A stretch of 45,804 bases of DNA from Marinifilum_A sediminis (GTDB lineage Bacteria > Bacteroidota > Bacteroidia > Bacteroidales > Marinifilaceae), in assembly GCA_947496465.1 (NCBI GenBank), contig CANMCX010000025.1, positions 1-45,804 on the forward strand, given 5' to 3'. Numbering within the stretch: the first letter of the stretch is position 1; every line of letters begins with the position of its first letter. Shown one piece after another: positions 14,810 to 24,386 of this stretch. The notes below the pieces were generated by a model that saw nothing but the letters and a program-made list of their open reading frames with translations, did no database searches and was not told the DNA's origin. Both the position numbers and the translations under genes were made by a program.

Positions 14810-14920
14810 ATATTTAAAGTGATCAAGTTAGATTTTCTAATGAATAAAATGATAACATTAGAGAATATAGTAACATCCTTTGGAAGGAAACAGTGAATGC
14901 AGATTCAAACCTTAATCTAA

Positions 14921-15547
14921 ATGAACAATTATAAAATGAAAAGAGAAGGAAGTAGATTTACGATTGATCAGGTAAATAAACAGGTAAGGAATTGGGAAGA
15001 AATTGCCAGTGAGAAGTTTGGAAAATTTGAGCTAAGAAAGAGAGTTTTTTCAGATAAAGGACTTTTGGAGCAGATAACAAATTATGAGAGGCAGGATGTG
15101 ATGTACAATAGTCTTTTATTTTTAGATGTTCACATTCCGTACGGGAGAAATAATATTAAAGTATCTACCAGCGAGGTTAAGACTCCAATATTTAGCTATC
15201 CATTAATTACTAATAATCAATTCAATTTTTCGATTCGTTGCGAAGATTACTTTGATAAAATATCGAAAGTCTTCGGACAGAAGGAACTGCAGATAAATGA
15301 TAAAGAATTTGATGATAAATTTTTCATTGAAACAAATGAATCAAAACTATTGAATTCATTTTTGGATCATAAAATTAGGAGTTGGTTGGAACAACTAAAG
15401 ATTGCTTATTTCGATTTCAATACGATAAAATCGAAGAATGCATTGTCCATTTATTTTGTAATAAATGAAATGGATAAACAAGAAATTGAAGAAGCAATAA
15501 ACATGTTTAAATACTGTATTGATAGATTGAAGAATGTAAAACTTTAA
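14921..15547 (+). CDS. Hypothetical soluble protein
   Basis: Not recognised. It has 208 residues, no signal peptide or membrane helix, and is rich in charged residues. A start at 14921 and an in-frame ATG at 14936 are both possible. The N-terminal half is helical (Trp-Glu-Glu-Ile-Ala) with a strand-rich middle (Ser-Leu-Leu-Phe-Leu-Asp-Val-His-Ile-Pro-Tyr) and a helical end. No motif suggests enzymatic activity. Its downstream gap of 150 bases shows no clear structure. Confidence 0.7.
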   Translation: MNNYKMKREGSRFTIDQVNKQVRNWEEIASEKFGKFELRKRVFSDKGLLEQITNYERQDVMYNSLLFLDVHIPYGRNNIKVSTSEVKTPIFSYPLITNNQFNFSIRCEDYFDKISKVFGQKELQINDKEFDDKFFIETNESKLLNSFLDHKIRSWLEQLKIAYFDFNTIKSKNALSIYFVINEMDKQEIEEAINMFKYCIDRLKNVKL

Positions 15548-15696
15548 CTAGAAATAGTTGAAGTTTTGTTTCGATAATAGGATTTATAATTTAGCGAGAG
15601 AATTTATTGAAAAAATAGGAGGTAGAATGAATATCAAAATCAATTTAAAAAGGCAATATCCATTTTACACTAAAACTTGTTTTAAATAACGATTAA

Positions 15697-17442
15697 ATGA
15701 AATTAGGAATAACGTTACTACTTTTTTTTGTAAATATCAGTACAGTACTAAGTTTCGATGCTAAAAAAGACACTTTATATTATAATGCTAACTGGGAATT
15801 AACCGTAAAAAATAAAGCAACTTATTGTAGACTGACAACTGTTAAGAATGGGGTATATGAAGGTAGTTTTAAAGATTTACTCATTAACGATTCTATTTCA
15901 ATATCATCTGGAAATTACAAAAATGCGAAGCTTTCTGGGGAATATATTAAAAGAAATAGCAATGAAAATGTGTTGATAAAAGGTTTTTTTGAGAATGGCA
16001 AGAAAAAAGGAATCTGGACATTTTATTATGCGACAGGTAAGCCGTTGATAAAAATGGAATATACTGATGGTAAAAAGAAAGTACTGGAATTTTACAATTC
16101 GAAAAATACTCAGACTTTGCAGAATGGTAATGGCGAAATTGATCACCTTGTTTTAATAGGAAGTAAACAATACAGATTGAATGGTAAATTTAAGAATGGT
16201 TTAAAACATGGAAAATGGATATTTGTTTCTACTGTTGATGATAAAGTAGTTTTAACAGAAAAATATTCAAATGATAGTTTTTTGATAGGAAAGAATCTAC
16301 TCAATAAAAAGACAACTACAAAGCCTCTTTTATCTATAGATGATTTATTTTTTTCAGATCATCTTTATGTAACAAATCGCTATACTTTATCTTCAGAGGT
16401 GAGTTATAAGCAAATTCCGAAAATTAATAACTTCTTTACACATCTTGATAATTATAGCTATGTTATTAATAAGGAGAGTTTTAAAGGATTTCCGGATGAC
16501 AGAATTATAGCAATTGAAATTGATAAATTTGGTTTTATTTGGTTTGTTACTGAATATAAGGGGATATTTTGTTTGAAAAATAAAACAGTATACTCCTATG
16601 GTACTGATAATTGGGATCGCTTGTTTGAAGCCAAAATACATGCAGATAAAGATGGTGAAATATGGGTTCCATATAAAAACAGAAGAGATTATTCTAAATC
16701 TGGATTGATACATATTGTAAATGATTCACTACGCTTATTAAACACCAAAAATTCAGGTTTAACTTGTAATTATATAACTAGTATAAGTTCAGTAAATGAT
16801 TCAATTCTTATAGGTGCAGATAATTGTATCAATATATTTAATAAGAATTCAAAAAAATGGTCGAAATTATTTAATCCTAAGATTCATAAAACAAAATACG
16901 ATACAATTCAATTGGATTCAAAAAGTAAATATAATTCCTTCTATTTTAATAAAGCGTACAACTATTGCAAAGCCATTAAATCTTATAACGGGAAAATTTG
17001 GGTTGGAACTTATGATGGATTGTTTATTTATGGTGATAATAAAATTGAGCATTATGAAGAAGATGTCAACTCTTTTATAAGTAACAATTGGATCGGATCA
17101 TTTTGTGAAAAAAATAATGGATTGTTGATGGCTTTTAGTGGGTCTGTTGATGACGGTGGATTATTATATTACAAAGAAGACAAATGGGAAAATATAAATC
17201 CTTCGAATAGTGTTATAAAATCAAACTATATTAATAAAGTTAGGGGAGGAGTCGGCAATGAGATTTGGATGAATTCGAAGTCTAATGCTTTATATATGAT
17301 GAAAGAGAAGAGAATCGTGCGGTTTGGATATGACCAAAAGAATTATAAGAATATTATAAATGATTTTGTTATTGATCGTGAGGGGAATGTTTTTCTAGCT
17401 ACCAATAAAGGAATTCTTCTACTCTTACATAAAGATCTTTAA
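15697..17442 (+). CDS. Exported MORN-repeat and two-component-propeller protein
   Basis: This 581-residue protein has a signal peptide (Leu-Leu-Leu-Phe-Phe-Val). Residues about 50-190 carry MORN/YwqK-type repeats, seen as Gly-Ser-Phe, Gly-Asn-Tyr-Lys-Asn, Gly-Phe-Phe-Glu-Asn-Gly-Lys-Lys-Lys-Gly, and Asn-Gly-Lys-Phe-Lys-Asn-Gly-Leu-Lys-His-Gly. Residues about 270-580 show beta-propeller blades of the regulator-propeller kind (Ile-Ala-Ile-Glu-Ile-Asp-Lys-Phe-Gly-Phe-Ile-Trp-Phe, and later Asn-Asp-Phe-Val-Ile-Asp-Arg-Glu-Gly-Asn-Val-Phe). No kinase or DNA-binding domain is fused. A surface or periplasmic sensing or binding role is plausible. The next gene also ends in MORN repeats. Confidence 0.78.
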   Translation: MKLGITLLLFFVNISTVLSFDAKKDTLYYNANWELTVKNKATYCRLTTVKNGVYEGSFKDLLINDSISISSGNYKNAKLSGEYIKRNSNENVLIKGFFENGKKKGIWTFYYATGKPLIKMEYTDGKKKVLEFYNSKNTQTLQNGNGEIDHLVLIGSKQYRLNGKFKNGLKHGKWIFVSTVDDKVVLTEKYSNDSFLIGKNLLNKKTTTKPLLSIDDLFFSDHLYVTNRYTLSSEVSYKQIPKINNFFTHLDNYSYVINKESFKGFPDDRIIAIEIDKFGFIWFVTEYKGIFCLKNKTVYSYGTDNWDRLFEAKIHADKDGEIWVPYKNRRDYSKSGLIHIVNDSLRLLNTKNSGLTCNYITSISSVNDSILIGADNCINIFNKNSKKWSKLFNPKIHKTKYDTIQLDSKSKYNSFYFNKAYNYCKAIKSYNGKIWVGTYDGLFIYGDNKIEHYEEDVNSFISNNWIGSFCEKNNGLLMAFSGSVDDGGLLYYKEDKWENINPSNSVIKSNYINKVRGGVGNEIWMNSKSNALYMMKEKRIVRFGYDQKNYKNIINDFVIDREGNVFLATNKGILLLLHKDL

Positions 17443-17515
17443 TTAAGATTATTAAGTTTTGTATAGCAGTGGATAGTGAAATTATTAACACTGTTTAAAT
17501 AGATTGTATCAAAAA

Positions 17516-18715
17516 ATGAATAAATACTTATTTGGTTTGTGTTTTTTACTTAGCTGTTTTATCTGTAAAGATTCATATGCATGTACAGTTTTTACTAAAG
17601 CAAATAAGAAAGTAACATTGGTTGGTAGTAACGAGGATTTTAAGCCGAGCAATTCTCAGGTTTTTATTATTCCAGCCAAACAGGGTAGATATGGACATGC
17701 ATTATTTGGATACAATGGCTCAGTTCAGTCCGGGATAAACGAAAAAGGATTGTTTTGGGATGGATTAAGAGCTTATCCTTATGTTGCAAATGAAAATATT
17801 ACTGGTAAGTTGGATATTGGAGGGAATGTATTGTATAAAATACTGGAAGAATGTGCTACTGTTAATGAAGTAATACATGTGTTTGAAAAATACCATTGGG
17901 AAGGTTTTTCGATATCTCAATTAATGGTGGTTGATGCTGAGGGTGAAAGTGCAATTATAACTCATGATAAAAAGGGATTAGTAATTAGCAGGAAAGAAAA
18001 GAATTATCAAGTTTGTTCTAATTTTAGAATTGAAAGTGCTAATGTTGAAAAGAAACCCGCTTGGTACAATATAGGAAGTGGAAGATATAATAAGGCGAGT
18101 AAACTTTGTAATAATCTGGATGTAAGTGTGAATAACTTTATGTCTGTTCTTAAAGAAACACATCAGAATAACTTATTTTCAAAAACCATTTATTCTACAG
18201 TTTGTAATTTAAACACTGGAGACATTCATATTTGTATTAATGGCAATTTTTCTCAGCTTGTGAAAATAAACTTGTATGAAGAACTGAAAAAAGATCAGCA
18301 TTCTTACTATTTGTCAGATTTGCTTTCTACAGAAAAAAATGAGTGGAAAGATATAAAGTATTGTGATGAAGATTTTCTTACCACCAATTCTACTCTTTTA
18401 TTTTTTGATAAAAATTGGCAGGTAACAAGCAAAAGTAGGAAAGCCAGATTTTACCGTAAAACAATCCAGGACAGTGTAACTGGAGATTACATTATGAGAG
18501 ATTATTTTATGAATGATACATTGCAAGGTGAATCTCATTGCTCCAATTTAAATCCTGAAGTTTTGGATGGTAAGTATAGTGAATATCATGAAAATGGTAG
18601 GATAAAAATAAGCGGATATTTTAAACATCGATTGAGAGAGGGAGAATGGAATTATTGGTCAAATACAGGCATAAAAGAAAAAACAATTTATTATACGAAC
18701 GGAGTTAAAAAATGA
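17516..18715 (+). CDS. Ntn-hydrolase (choloylglycine/C45-like) with C-terminal MORN repeats
   Basis: This 399-residue protein from the ATG has a signal peptide ending near Ser-Tyr-Ala, so the next residue, Cys23, becomes the N-terminal nucleophile after cleavage. The block Cys-Thr-Val-Phe-Thr, then Gly-Ser-Asn-Glu-Asp-Phe, and Ser-Gly-Ile-Asn-Glu-Lys-Gly-Leu-Phe-Trp-Asp-Gly fit linear-amide C-N hydrolases. The last 60 residues contain two MORN units (Gly-Lys-Tyr-Ser-Glu-Tyr-His-Glu-Asn-Gly, Gly-Tyr-Phe-Lys-His-Arg-Leu-Arg-Glu-Gly), an unusual addition. The stop overlaps the next gene by four bases. TTG at 17504 is a poorer start. Substrate unknown (acyl amide such as bile-salt, penicillin or lactone analogues in relatives). 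Confidence 0.8.
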   Translation: MNKYLFGLCFLLSCFICKDSYACTVFTKANKKVTLVGSNEDFKPSNSQVFIIPAKQGRYGHALFGYNGSVQSGINEKGLFWDGLRAYPYVANENITGKLDIGGNVLYKILEECATVNEVIHVFEKYHWEGFSISQLMVVDAEGESAIITHDKKGLVISRKEKNYQVCSNFRIESANVEKKPAWYNIGSGRYNKASKLCNNLDVSVNNFMSVLKETHQNNLFSKTIYSTVCNLNTGDIHICINGNFSQLVKINLYEELKKDQHSYYLSDLLSTEKNEWKDIKYCDEDFLTTNSTLLFFDKNWQVTSKSRKARFYRKTIQDSVTGDYIMRDYFMNDTLQGESHCSNLNPEVLDGKYSEYHENGRIKISGYFKHRLREGEWNYWSNTGIKEKTIYYTNGVKK

Positions 18716-19125
18716 GTTCTAATTCAATTGCATCAAAAACAAAGAGGTTTACAAATTGGCTGGTTGATACAATCTGCATTTCCATTTTATGGTTGATTCT
18801 ATTGCCGCTATTCATAATAGTAATGACAAAGATGGGGCTCTTTGAGAATTTGAAAGAGGGAGAAAGTATGGATTTGGAATTCACATTTTTGCCAGTTGCA
18901 CTACTGTACTATTTAATTTTTGAGGGTATTTTTAAAACAACAATAGGGAAACTTATTACGAGAACAAAAATTGTTCGTATTGATAATGATAAGGTCGGTT
19001 TTTTAGATTTTCTCTTAAGAACATTTAGTCGTTTTATTCCTTTTGAACAGTTGTCTTTTCTTATGGATAGTTCGGTTGGCTGGCACGATAAAATATCTGA
19101 AACACGAGTCATTAATAAAAATTAA
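18712..19125 (+). CDS. RDD family membrane protein
   Basis: This 137-residue protein has the RDD pattern: the opening Arg-Phe-Thr-Asn-Trp-Leu-Val-Asp-Thr helix, a second helix near 60-75, and Thr-Ile-Gly-Lys-Leu-Ile-Thr-Arg-Thr-Lys-Ile-Val with a terminal Asp-Lys-Ile-Ser-Glu-Thr-Arg. The family has been linked to ion or osmolyte transport, with no general function. It overlaps the Ntn-hydrolase gene by four bases (ATGA), so the two are translationally coupled and may work at the same membrane. Confidence 0.85.
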   Translation: MSSNSIASKTKRFTNWLVDTICISILWLILLPLFIIVMTKMGLFENLKEGESMDLEFTFLPVALLYYLIFEGIFKTTIGKLITRTKIVRIDNDKVGFLDFLLRTFSRFIPFEQLSFLMDSSVGWHDKISETRVINKN

Positions 19126-19169
19126 TAAGTGTGAGAATATTATAGTTCTATTGTTACGAAATTTACAAA

Positions 19170-19715
19170 ATGAAACATTTTCTAATCATTACAATCCTAA
19201 TTATATTAGGAGTTTCAGCCCGAGCTCAATCTTATAATGATGTCATTTCGGATTCAATTGTTATTGAATTTTTAAATGCATATTTAGATAAAATTGCTCA
19301 TGAATTTAACACTGGAACTAATGATTCATTATCGTTTATTAAACAGCCAGTTGAGTTGATGAATCCTAAAAAACTTTCAAGTCAATTCACCGACTGGAAT
19401 TCTCTTTTTGAAGTTGAAGGAGTTAATGTGGATTCTATATTTAGTCCACAGGATAAATTGTATATCATTCGACAAGAGCAATCCAGAAAAGAGTTTCTTT
19501 GGGTTATTAAGTACAATACATTTGATTTTAGAGATTTTGAAATGAATGAGGAGTGTTTCAGAATAAGTATGCCCTTATTTTCAAAATCGATGAATATTGT
19601 TATTATAAAGAGATATTATGATTGTGGAGAAGATTGCGGTGACGAGTGGATTTCCATTTATAAAAGAATTAATAATAAATGGAAAGAGATTTATGCTTGG
19701 GGATATATTATGTGA
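19170..19715 (+). CDS. Exported hypothetical protein
   Basis: Not recognised. A signal peptide (Phe-Leu-Ile-Ile-Thr-Ile-Leu-Ile-Ile-Leu, cleavage near Ala-Arg-Ala-Gln) starts a 181-residue protein. The C-terminal part has Tyr-Asp-Cys-Gly-Glu-Asp-Cys-Gly (paired cysteines) and ends with Trp-Lys-Glu-Ile-Tyr-Ala-Trp-Gly. It is small and beta-rich, likely periplasmic, and shows no enzymatic motif. The gene begins 44 bases after the RDD stop. Confidence 0.72.
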   Translation: MKHFLIITILIILGVSARAQSYNDVISDSIVIEFLNAYLDKIAHEFNTGTNDSLSFIKQPVELMNPKKLSSQFTDWNSLFEVEGVNVDSIFSPQDKLYIIRQEQSRKEFLWVIKYNTFDFRDFEMNEECFRISMPLFSKSMNIVIIKRYYDCGEDCGDEWISIYKRINNKWKEIYAWGYIM

Positions 19716-19761
19716 TAATAGAAGTATGACTATTCATACTTGAAAAAGAAAGAATGTATAG

Positions 19762-20205
19762 ATGAACTACAAGATTGAGAAAATAAAAAAGGAAGAATAT
19801 TCGACTGTAGTTGATGTTTGGGAAGAATCTGTTCGGGCAACTCATGATTTTTTAAAGGAAGAGGATATAGAATATTTTAAGCCGCTGATCTTAAATACCT
19901 ATTTGGATGCGGTAAAATTGAGATGTATAAAAAATGAAAATGGCAATATAATTGGTTTTAGTGGTGTTGCAGATCAGAATTTGGAGATGCTGTTCATTCA
20001 TCCAAATGCACGTGGAAAGGGAATAGGAAAAGCTCTTTTGCAGTATGCTCTAAAAGAACAAAATGTAACGAAAGTAGATGTGAACGAAGACAACCCACAA
20101 GCGATTGGATTCTATGAAAAGTTTGGGTTTACTACTTACAATCGTTCCGAATTGGATTCCTCAGGTAAACCTTATCCAATACTGCATATGAGACTAGATG
20201 AATAG
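19762..20205 (+). CDS. GNAT family N-acetyltransferase
   Basis: This 147-residue cytosolic enzyme has the compact GNAT fold: Val-Asp-Val-Trp-Glu-Glu-Ser-Val near the start, Ile-Gly-Phe-Ser-Gly-Val-Ala strands, the acetyl-CoA loop Ala-Arg-Gly-Lys-Gly-Ile-Gly-Lys-Ala-Leu-Leu (RGxGIG), and the late Asn-Pro-Gln-Ala-Ile-Gly-Phe-Tyr-Glu-Lys-Phe-Gly-Phe motif. Size and motifs are close to small-molecule amine acetyltransferases; the substrate is unknown. It is followed by about 80 bases and a new promoter. Confidence 0.88.
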   Translation: MNYKIEKIKKEEYSTVVDVWEESVRATHDFLKEEDIEYFKPLILNTYLDAVKLRCIKNENGNIIGFSGVADQNLEMLFIHPNARGKGIGKALLQYALKEQNVTKVDVNEDNPQAIGFYEKFGFTTYNRSELDSSGKPYPILHMRLDE

Positions 20206-20241
20206 AGCGCAAAATAATGAATAAAGCATTCAATAAAATGT

Positions 20242-20249
20242 TACTTTTG
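20242..20249 (+). promoter_or_regulatory. -7 promoter box (TACTTTTG)
   Basis: TACTTTTG fits the Bacteroidota -7 consensus TAnnTTTG and lies 38 bases before the TIM-barrel gene start. No clear -33 TTG is at the usual distance, so confidence is moderate. Confidence 0.5.
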
Positions 20250-20286
20250 CCTTTCAAACACACAACTACTAACATTAACAAGAAAG

Positions 20287-20961
20287 ATGAGTATCGATTT
20301 TATATTTATGCTGACCAAGGATGATCAGACCATTTCTGATGCCAGAAAATATGTGAAGGAGATTGCGGCAGCAGGAGCAAAGCACATAGGATTTAAGGAT
20401 ATAGGTTTGTCTATTGAAGAATTAAAGAATCTTACTGAGGATTTACGAAAAGAAGGAGTAACAGTTTATTTAGAGGTGGTAAGTTTAGATGCTGAAAGTG
20501 AAAAACAATCAGCTAAAGTAGCCATGGATTTGAATGTTGACTATTTGCTGGGCGGAACAAGACCTGAGTTGATTGCTGAACTGGTGAAAGATCATTCTCT
20601 AAAATATTATCCATTTGTAGGAAAAATTGAAGACCATCCAAGTATACTTACCGGAAGTATTTCTGAAATCGCAGCACATGCTGAGCAGATTACTTCTATT
20701 GAAGGTGTAGATGGTTTGGATCTTTTAGCCTATCGATTTACAGGTGAAGATGTTCCTTTGTTGATTCAGGAAGTTTGCAACACTTCAAAAAAACCGGTTA
20801 TCGTTGCAGGTAGTATCGATCGTGAGGAGAGAATTGAAGTGGTGAAAACCAAAGGAGCTTCCGGATTCACTGTTGGTACAGCTGCATTTGCTATGGAATT
20901 TCCATCGAAAAATGGAGGAGTTTCAGGTCAGGTTGAATGCATTTTAGAGATGAGCAGATAA
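20287..20961 (+). CDS. TIM-barrel protein, HisA/TrpF-like
   Basis: This 224-residue cytosolic protein alternates strands and helices as a TIM barrel: Gly-Ala-Lys-His-Ile-Gly-Phe-Lys-Asp near residue 35, Val-Asp-Tyr-Leu-Leu-Gly-Gly-Thr, Gly-Val-Asp-Gly-Leu-Asp-Leu-Leu-Ala-Tyr-Arg, and a C-terminal phosphate-binding pair Ile-Val-Ala-Gly-Ser-Ile and Gly-Phe-Thr-Val-Gly-Thr-Ala. These suit binding of a phosphorylated sugar-like substrate. It does not look like canonical HisA, HisF or TrpF, so a function is not assigned. Monocistronic with its own -7 box and terminator. Confidence 0.75.
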   Translation: MSIDFIFMLTKDDQTISDARKYVKEIAAAGAKHIGFKDIGLSIEELKNLTEDLRKEGVTVYLEVVSLDAESEKQSAKVAMDLNVDYLLGGTRPELIAELVKDHSLKYYPFVGKIEDHPSILTGSISEIAAHAEQITSIEGVDGLDLLAYRFTGEDVPLLIQEVCNTSKKPVIVAGSIDREERIEVVKTKGASGFTVGTAAFAMEFPSKNGGVSGQVECILEMSR

Positions 20962-21072
20962 CAAGAATACTCTTCTGTCCTTAGGACATTCCACATAAAG
21001 GGGAGAATTGATTTACATTTTCAAAAAAGTCAACTTTTTGTCAACTTATTTCAGGACGAGACATCAATATAA

Positions 21073-21108
21073 AAAAAGCCGCTGAGTAACTTACTCAACG
21101 GCTTTTGT
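21073..21108. terminator. Bidirectional terminator between convergent genes
   Basis: AAAAAGCCG and TGAGTAA pair with TTACTCA and CGGCTTTT around CTT. An A-run precedes and a T-run follows, so it serves both the TIM-barrel gene (plus) and the tricorn-type protease (minus). Confidence 0.85.
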
Positions 21109-21128
21109 ATTTTAATACAGATTAATTT

Positions 21129-24100
21129 TTATTCACATGCTTCCAATAATGCTTTAACGGCAGCTTCCAGTTGCTGGTCGTTGCCATTGTCAATTTTCCC
21201 AGGCATGTTTTTCACTTGAATTTCTGGAACGGTCTCGTTGTTTTCCAACCATTCACCTGCTTTATTTTTTGCACTAACAGGAATCGATCCCCAAAGTACG
21301 TTTCCGTTTTGCAACATTTCCCAACCTGCAAAACTACAAGTTCCAGGAACTGGCATACCAATTAGTTTTCCAATTCCTAAATCCTGATATGCACATGAGA
21401 AACAGTGACCATCGCTATAGTTAGCTTCGTTAACCATTGCTACCGATGGTTTTGTCCATCTGTATCCTGGCTCGTAACCAATTGCTCTGTCTTCAATTGC
21501 ATAGGTCATAAAAGTTTCTCCGGTTAAGAACATGGTAATGTCACCTACCAAATCGCCACCGCCATTAAAACGAGTATCGATTATTACGCCATCTCTATCG
21601 TAATATTTACCCATTACTTTTTCGTAGGTATTACGGTAAGCACCATCGTTCATTCCAGGAATGTGAACGTAAGCCAATTTTCCATTGCTCAATTTGTCAA
21701 CTTCTTCCTCATTCTTTTTCACCCATCTTTTGTACTGTAAATCATTTGCAGCACTGGTTGAGATTGGTTTAACAGTGATGTTTTGAGATTTTTTTGTTGT
21801 AGGATCAACAATATGCAGAGCTGTGAATTTTCCAGCTTTTCGATTCATGAATTTGGCGTAATCAACATCCTTACCAATTTTAATTCCATCGATTTGCTCT
21901 ATAATCATACCTCTAGAAACCTTTAAGTTTTTCTTGTCAAGAGGACCACCTTTCATGATTTCGGCGATTTTAATTCCTTCGCCTTTGTAATCGTAGTCGA
22001 TAAAAATACCCAATGATGCTGTTTTGTCTCCATTCGAAATACCACCATAATATCGAGCACCGCAATGAGAAACATTCAATTCACCTAACATTTCACCAAG
22101 CAATTGTGAGAATTCAAGATCGTTGCTGATGGATTGTAGCTTAGGTTCATAGTTTTCTTTTAGCGCATCCCAATCTACACCATGATAATTCGAAATGTAG
22201 AACATACTCTTGTTACGTCTCCAAACATGATCAAACATTTGCTGACGCTCTGCAGTTACATCAAGAGTCATTTCTCCTCGGATAGAAACAGGTTTGGTTG
22301 ATTTCCCTTTTAAATCAACAGTAGAAATACTACCATTCGATAGCAGGAATAACTTTTCTTTTTTCTTATCCCATTGCAGGCTACCATTTCTTGAACCTAA
22401 TTTGATCAACATTTTGGTTTCCTTAGTGCGCAACTTTGTACTCCAAAGATTGTATCCCTTCTCAAATTTAGCAAGATAGTAAAGTGTTTCACCATCTTTA
22501 GAAAGAACCGCATCAGCCAATTTCGAGGAGTGAAGCGTCAATCGTTTCTTACGATCTTTCAATTCATCCCAATCGAAGGTAAGAGTGCTGTCTTTTTTAA
22601 CTTCTTCCTTTTTATCTTTCTTCTTCGATTTTTTCTTATCCTTATCCGCTTCTTTCTTAGCTTTTTCCTTTTCTTCTTTTTCTTTCTTCTCGATCTCTTT
22701 CAACAGAGCATAATCATCTTTGCTCATATTGAATCTGTCCCATGAGTCTTTCGTAAAGAACATAGTGTACACATCCATCTGACGAGAACCGCTATTGGCA
22801 TAAGAACGCAAACCGTGTCTATCGCTAAACCAAAGCATTTGCTTACCACCATTTACCCAAATAGGACTTGCATCACCATAACCACTCTCGGTAAGGTTGA
22901 TCATTTTTTGTTTGCCATCAGCAGCAATCAATGCAACTTCGCTATTTGCCAATACAGGTGAATATTCTACTAGCAACCACTTGCTGTCCGGGCTCCATGA
23001 AAAATACTGATCGCCATCGCCCATGTAGAACAATTGATCACCATTCATAATGGTACGGATTTTTTTGCTTTCGATATTGAAAATTTTCAATGAAGTTTTG
23101 TTCTCAATAAAAGCAACTTCTTTTCCGTCTGGAGAGAATTTAGGTTCGTAATTTTCATTTTCGTTTACGATCAAAGGCTCCTCTTTTAGTAGGGTAGAAG
23201 CGTAGAAGTAAGGTTCAGTATTGCTTACTTTTTTACTTTGATAAATTCCCCATTTGGCATTTCTTTCGCTAGCATAAATAATGCTTTCCCCATCAGGAGA
23301 AAAGCTTACAAAACGCTCTTCGGCAGGAGTTGTAGTAATTCGCTTGGTCATTTTAGCACCAACCGATGAAACAAACACTTCGCCTCTGGCAATGTATGCA
23401 ATTTCCTTTCCATCAGGCGAAACAGCCATTTCTTTTACATTTCCACTAACCGAAATAATTTTTTCATTATTGCTTTTACCTTCGGTATTGATGCTTACAT
23501 TTATCTTTTGCTGCTTACCATTGGTCATTGTAAACAATTCACCATTGTGAGTATAGCAAAGAGTTCCATTATTCGCCATACTTAAGTAACGAACAGGATG
23601 CATTTTGAACGCTGTGATTTGTTCTTTATTAGCTGGATTCGCCAATTCTAATTTGTGAACATTGAAACAACCACTTTCTTCGCTTAAGTAGTAGATGCTT
23701 TTTTCATCGGTACTGTAAACAGGGTTTCTATCTTCACCATTAAAACTGGTGATCATACTGTGCTTGTTGCTTTTTACATCGTATTTCCATATGTCGCGAG
23801 TAACGGCTGAAGTATGATGTTTACGGAACTCATCCTCACCACCTTTTTTATCGTGATATATCATTTGTGATCCATCTCTGCTAACCTTTACATCTTCTGC
23901 AGGAATAGTCCAAACCTGATTAATGCGACTACCACTGGCAGCTACCTGATACAATTCAGTTTGCGACCTGTGTGGATATTGACGGTGATTTACTGCATCC
24001 AATCTTTGTGCACCAAAAATTACATTCTTGTCATCACTACTAAATGTATAAGGATATTCCGATTTTGAATGATAAGTTAATCTCTTTGCTGCTCCGCCAT

Positions 24101-24386
24101 TGGCATTCATTACGAATACATCAAAGTTTCCAAATCGCTCCGATGCAAATGCAATTTTACTTCCATTATGACTCCATACAGGCATAAAATCGTGTGCCTC
24201 GTGAAAGGTAAGTGGACGAGCTTCGCCACCATTTGCTGATACCAAGTAAAGATCTCCTCTATTGGCAAATACAATCTGTTCTCCATTTGGAGAAATCGCT
24301 GCGTAGCGTATCCATTCGGTATTTCCTTTAGCCGAGACGAATCCACATAAAAGTGCAGCGAACAAGAAAATAATTGTTCTTTTCAT
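21129..24386 (-). CDS. Tricorn-type protease, S41 family, exported
   Basis: This 1085-residue protein has a signal peptide (Met-Lys-Arg-Thr-Ile-Ile-Phe-Leu-Phe-Ala). Two WD40/PD40-like propellers follow (repeated Ser-Pro-Asn/Asp-Gly-Glu/Lys and Phe-Ser-Pro-Asp-Gly-Lys, about residues 25-330 and 330-540). A lysine-rich low-complexity segment (about 560-600) precedes more propeller and a helical core domain, a PDZ domain, and the S41 catalytic domain with Asn-Tyr-Ser-Asp-Gly-His, where the Ser is the likely nucleophile. This is tricorn architecture and length. It probably degrades peptides in the periplasm. Transcribed alone, from a promoter about 160 bases upstream. Confidence 0.93.
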   Translation of the reverse strand: MKRTIIFLFAALLCGFVSAKGNTEWIRYAAISPNGEQIVFANRGDLYLVSANGGEARPLTFHEAHDFMPVWSHNGSKIAFASERFGNFDVFVMNANGGAAKRLTYHSKSEYPYTFSSDDKNVIFGAQRLDAVNHRQYPHRSQTELYQVAASGSRINQVWTIPAEDVKVSRDGSQMIYHDKKGGEDEFRKHHTSAVTRDIWKYDVKSNKHSMITSFNGEDRNPVYSTDEKSIYYLSEESGCFNVHKLELANPANKEQITAFKMHPVRYLSMANNGTLCYTHNGELFTMTNGKQQKINVSINTEGKSNNEKIISVSGNVKEMAVSPDGKEIAYIARGEVFVSSVGAKMTKRITTTPAEERFVSFSPDGESIIYASERNAKWGIYQSKKVSNTEPYFYASTLLKEEPLIVNENENYEPKFSPDGKEVAFIENKTSLKIFNIESKKIRTIMNGDQLFYMGDGDQYFSWSPDSKWLLVEYSPVLANSEVALIAADGKQKMINLTESGYGDASPIWVNGGKQMLWFSDRHGLRSYANSGSRQMDVYTMFFTKDSWDRFNMSKDDYALLKEIEKKEKEEKEKAKKEADKDKKKSKKKDKKEEVKKDSTLTFDWDELKDRKKRLTLHSSKLADAVLSKDGETLYYLAKFEKGYNLWSTKLRTKETKMLIKLGSRNGSLQWDKKKEKLFLLSNGSISTVDLKGKSTKPVSIRGEMTLDVTAERQQMFDHVWRRNKSMFYISNYHGVDWDALKENYEPKLQSISNDLEFSQLLGEMLGELNVSHCGARYYGGISNGDKTASLGIFIDYDYKGEGIKIAEIMKGGPLDKKNLKVSRGMIIEQIDGIKIGKDVDYAKFMNRKAGKFTALHIVDPTTKKSQNITVKPISTSAANDLQYKRWVKKNEEEVDKLSNGKLAYVHIPGMNDGAYRNTYEKVMGKYYDRDGVIIDTRFNGGGDLVGDITMFLTGETFMTYAIEDRAIGYEPGYRWTKPSVAMVNEANYSDGHCFSCAYQDLGIGKLIGMPVPGTCSFAGWEMLQNGNVLWGSIPVSAKNKAGEWLENNETVPEIQVKNMPGKIDNGNDQQLEAAVKALLEACE

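Noticed and set aside
19043..19237. Plus-strand 64-residue ORF across the RDD gene end
   Set aside because: It overlaps the RDD gene and the next gene's start in a different frame; no recognisable features.
23281..23550. Plus-strand ORF inside the tricorn-type gene
   Set aside because: It is antisense to propeller-coding sequence and arises from its codon pattern; no start signal or motif.
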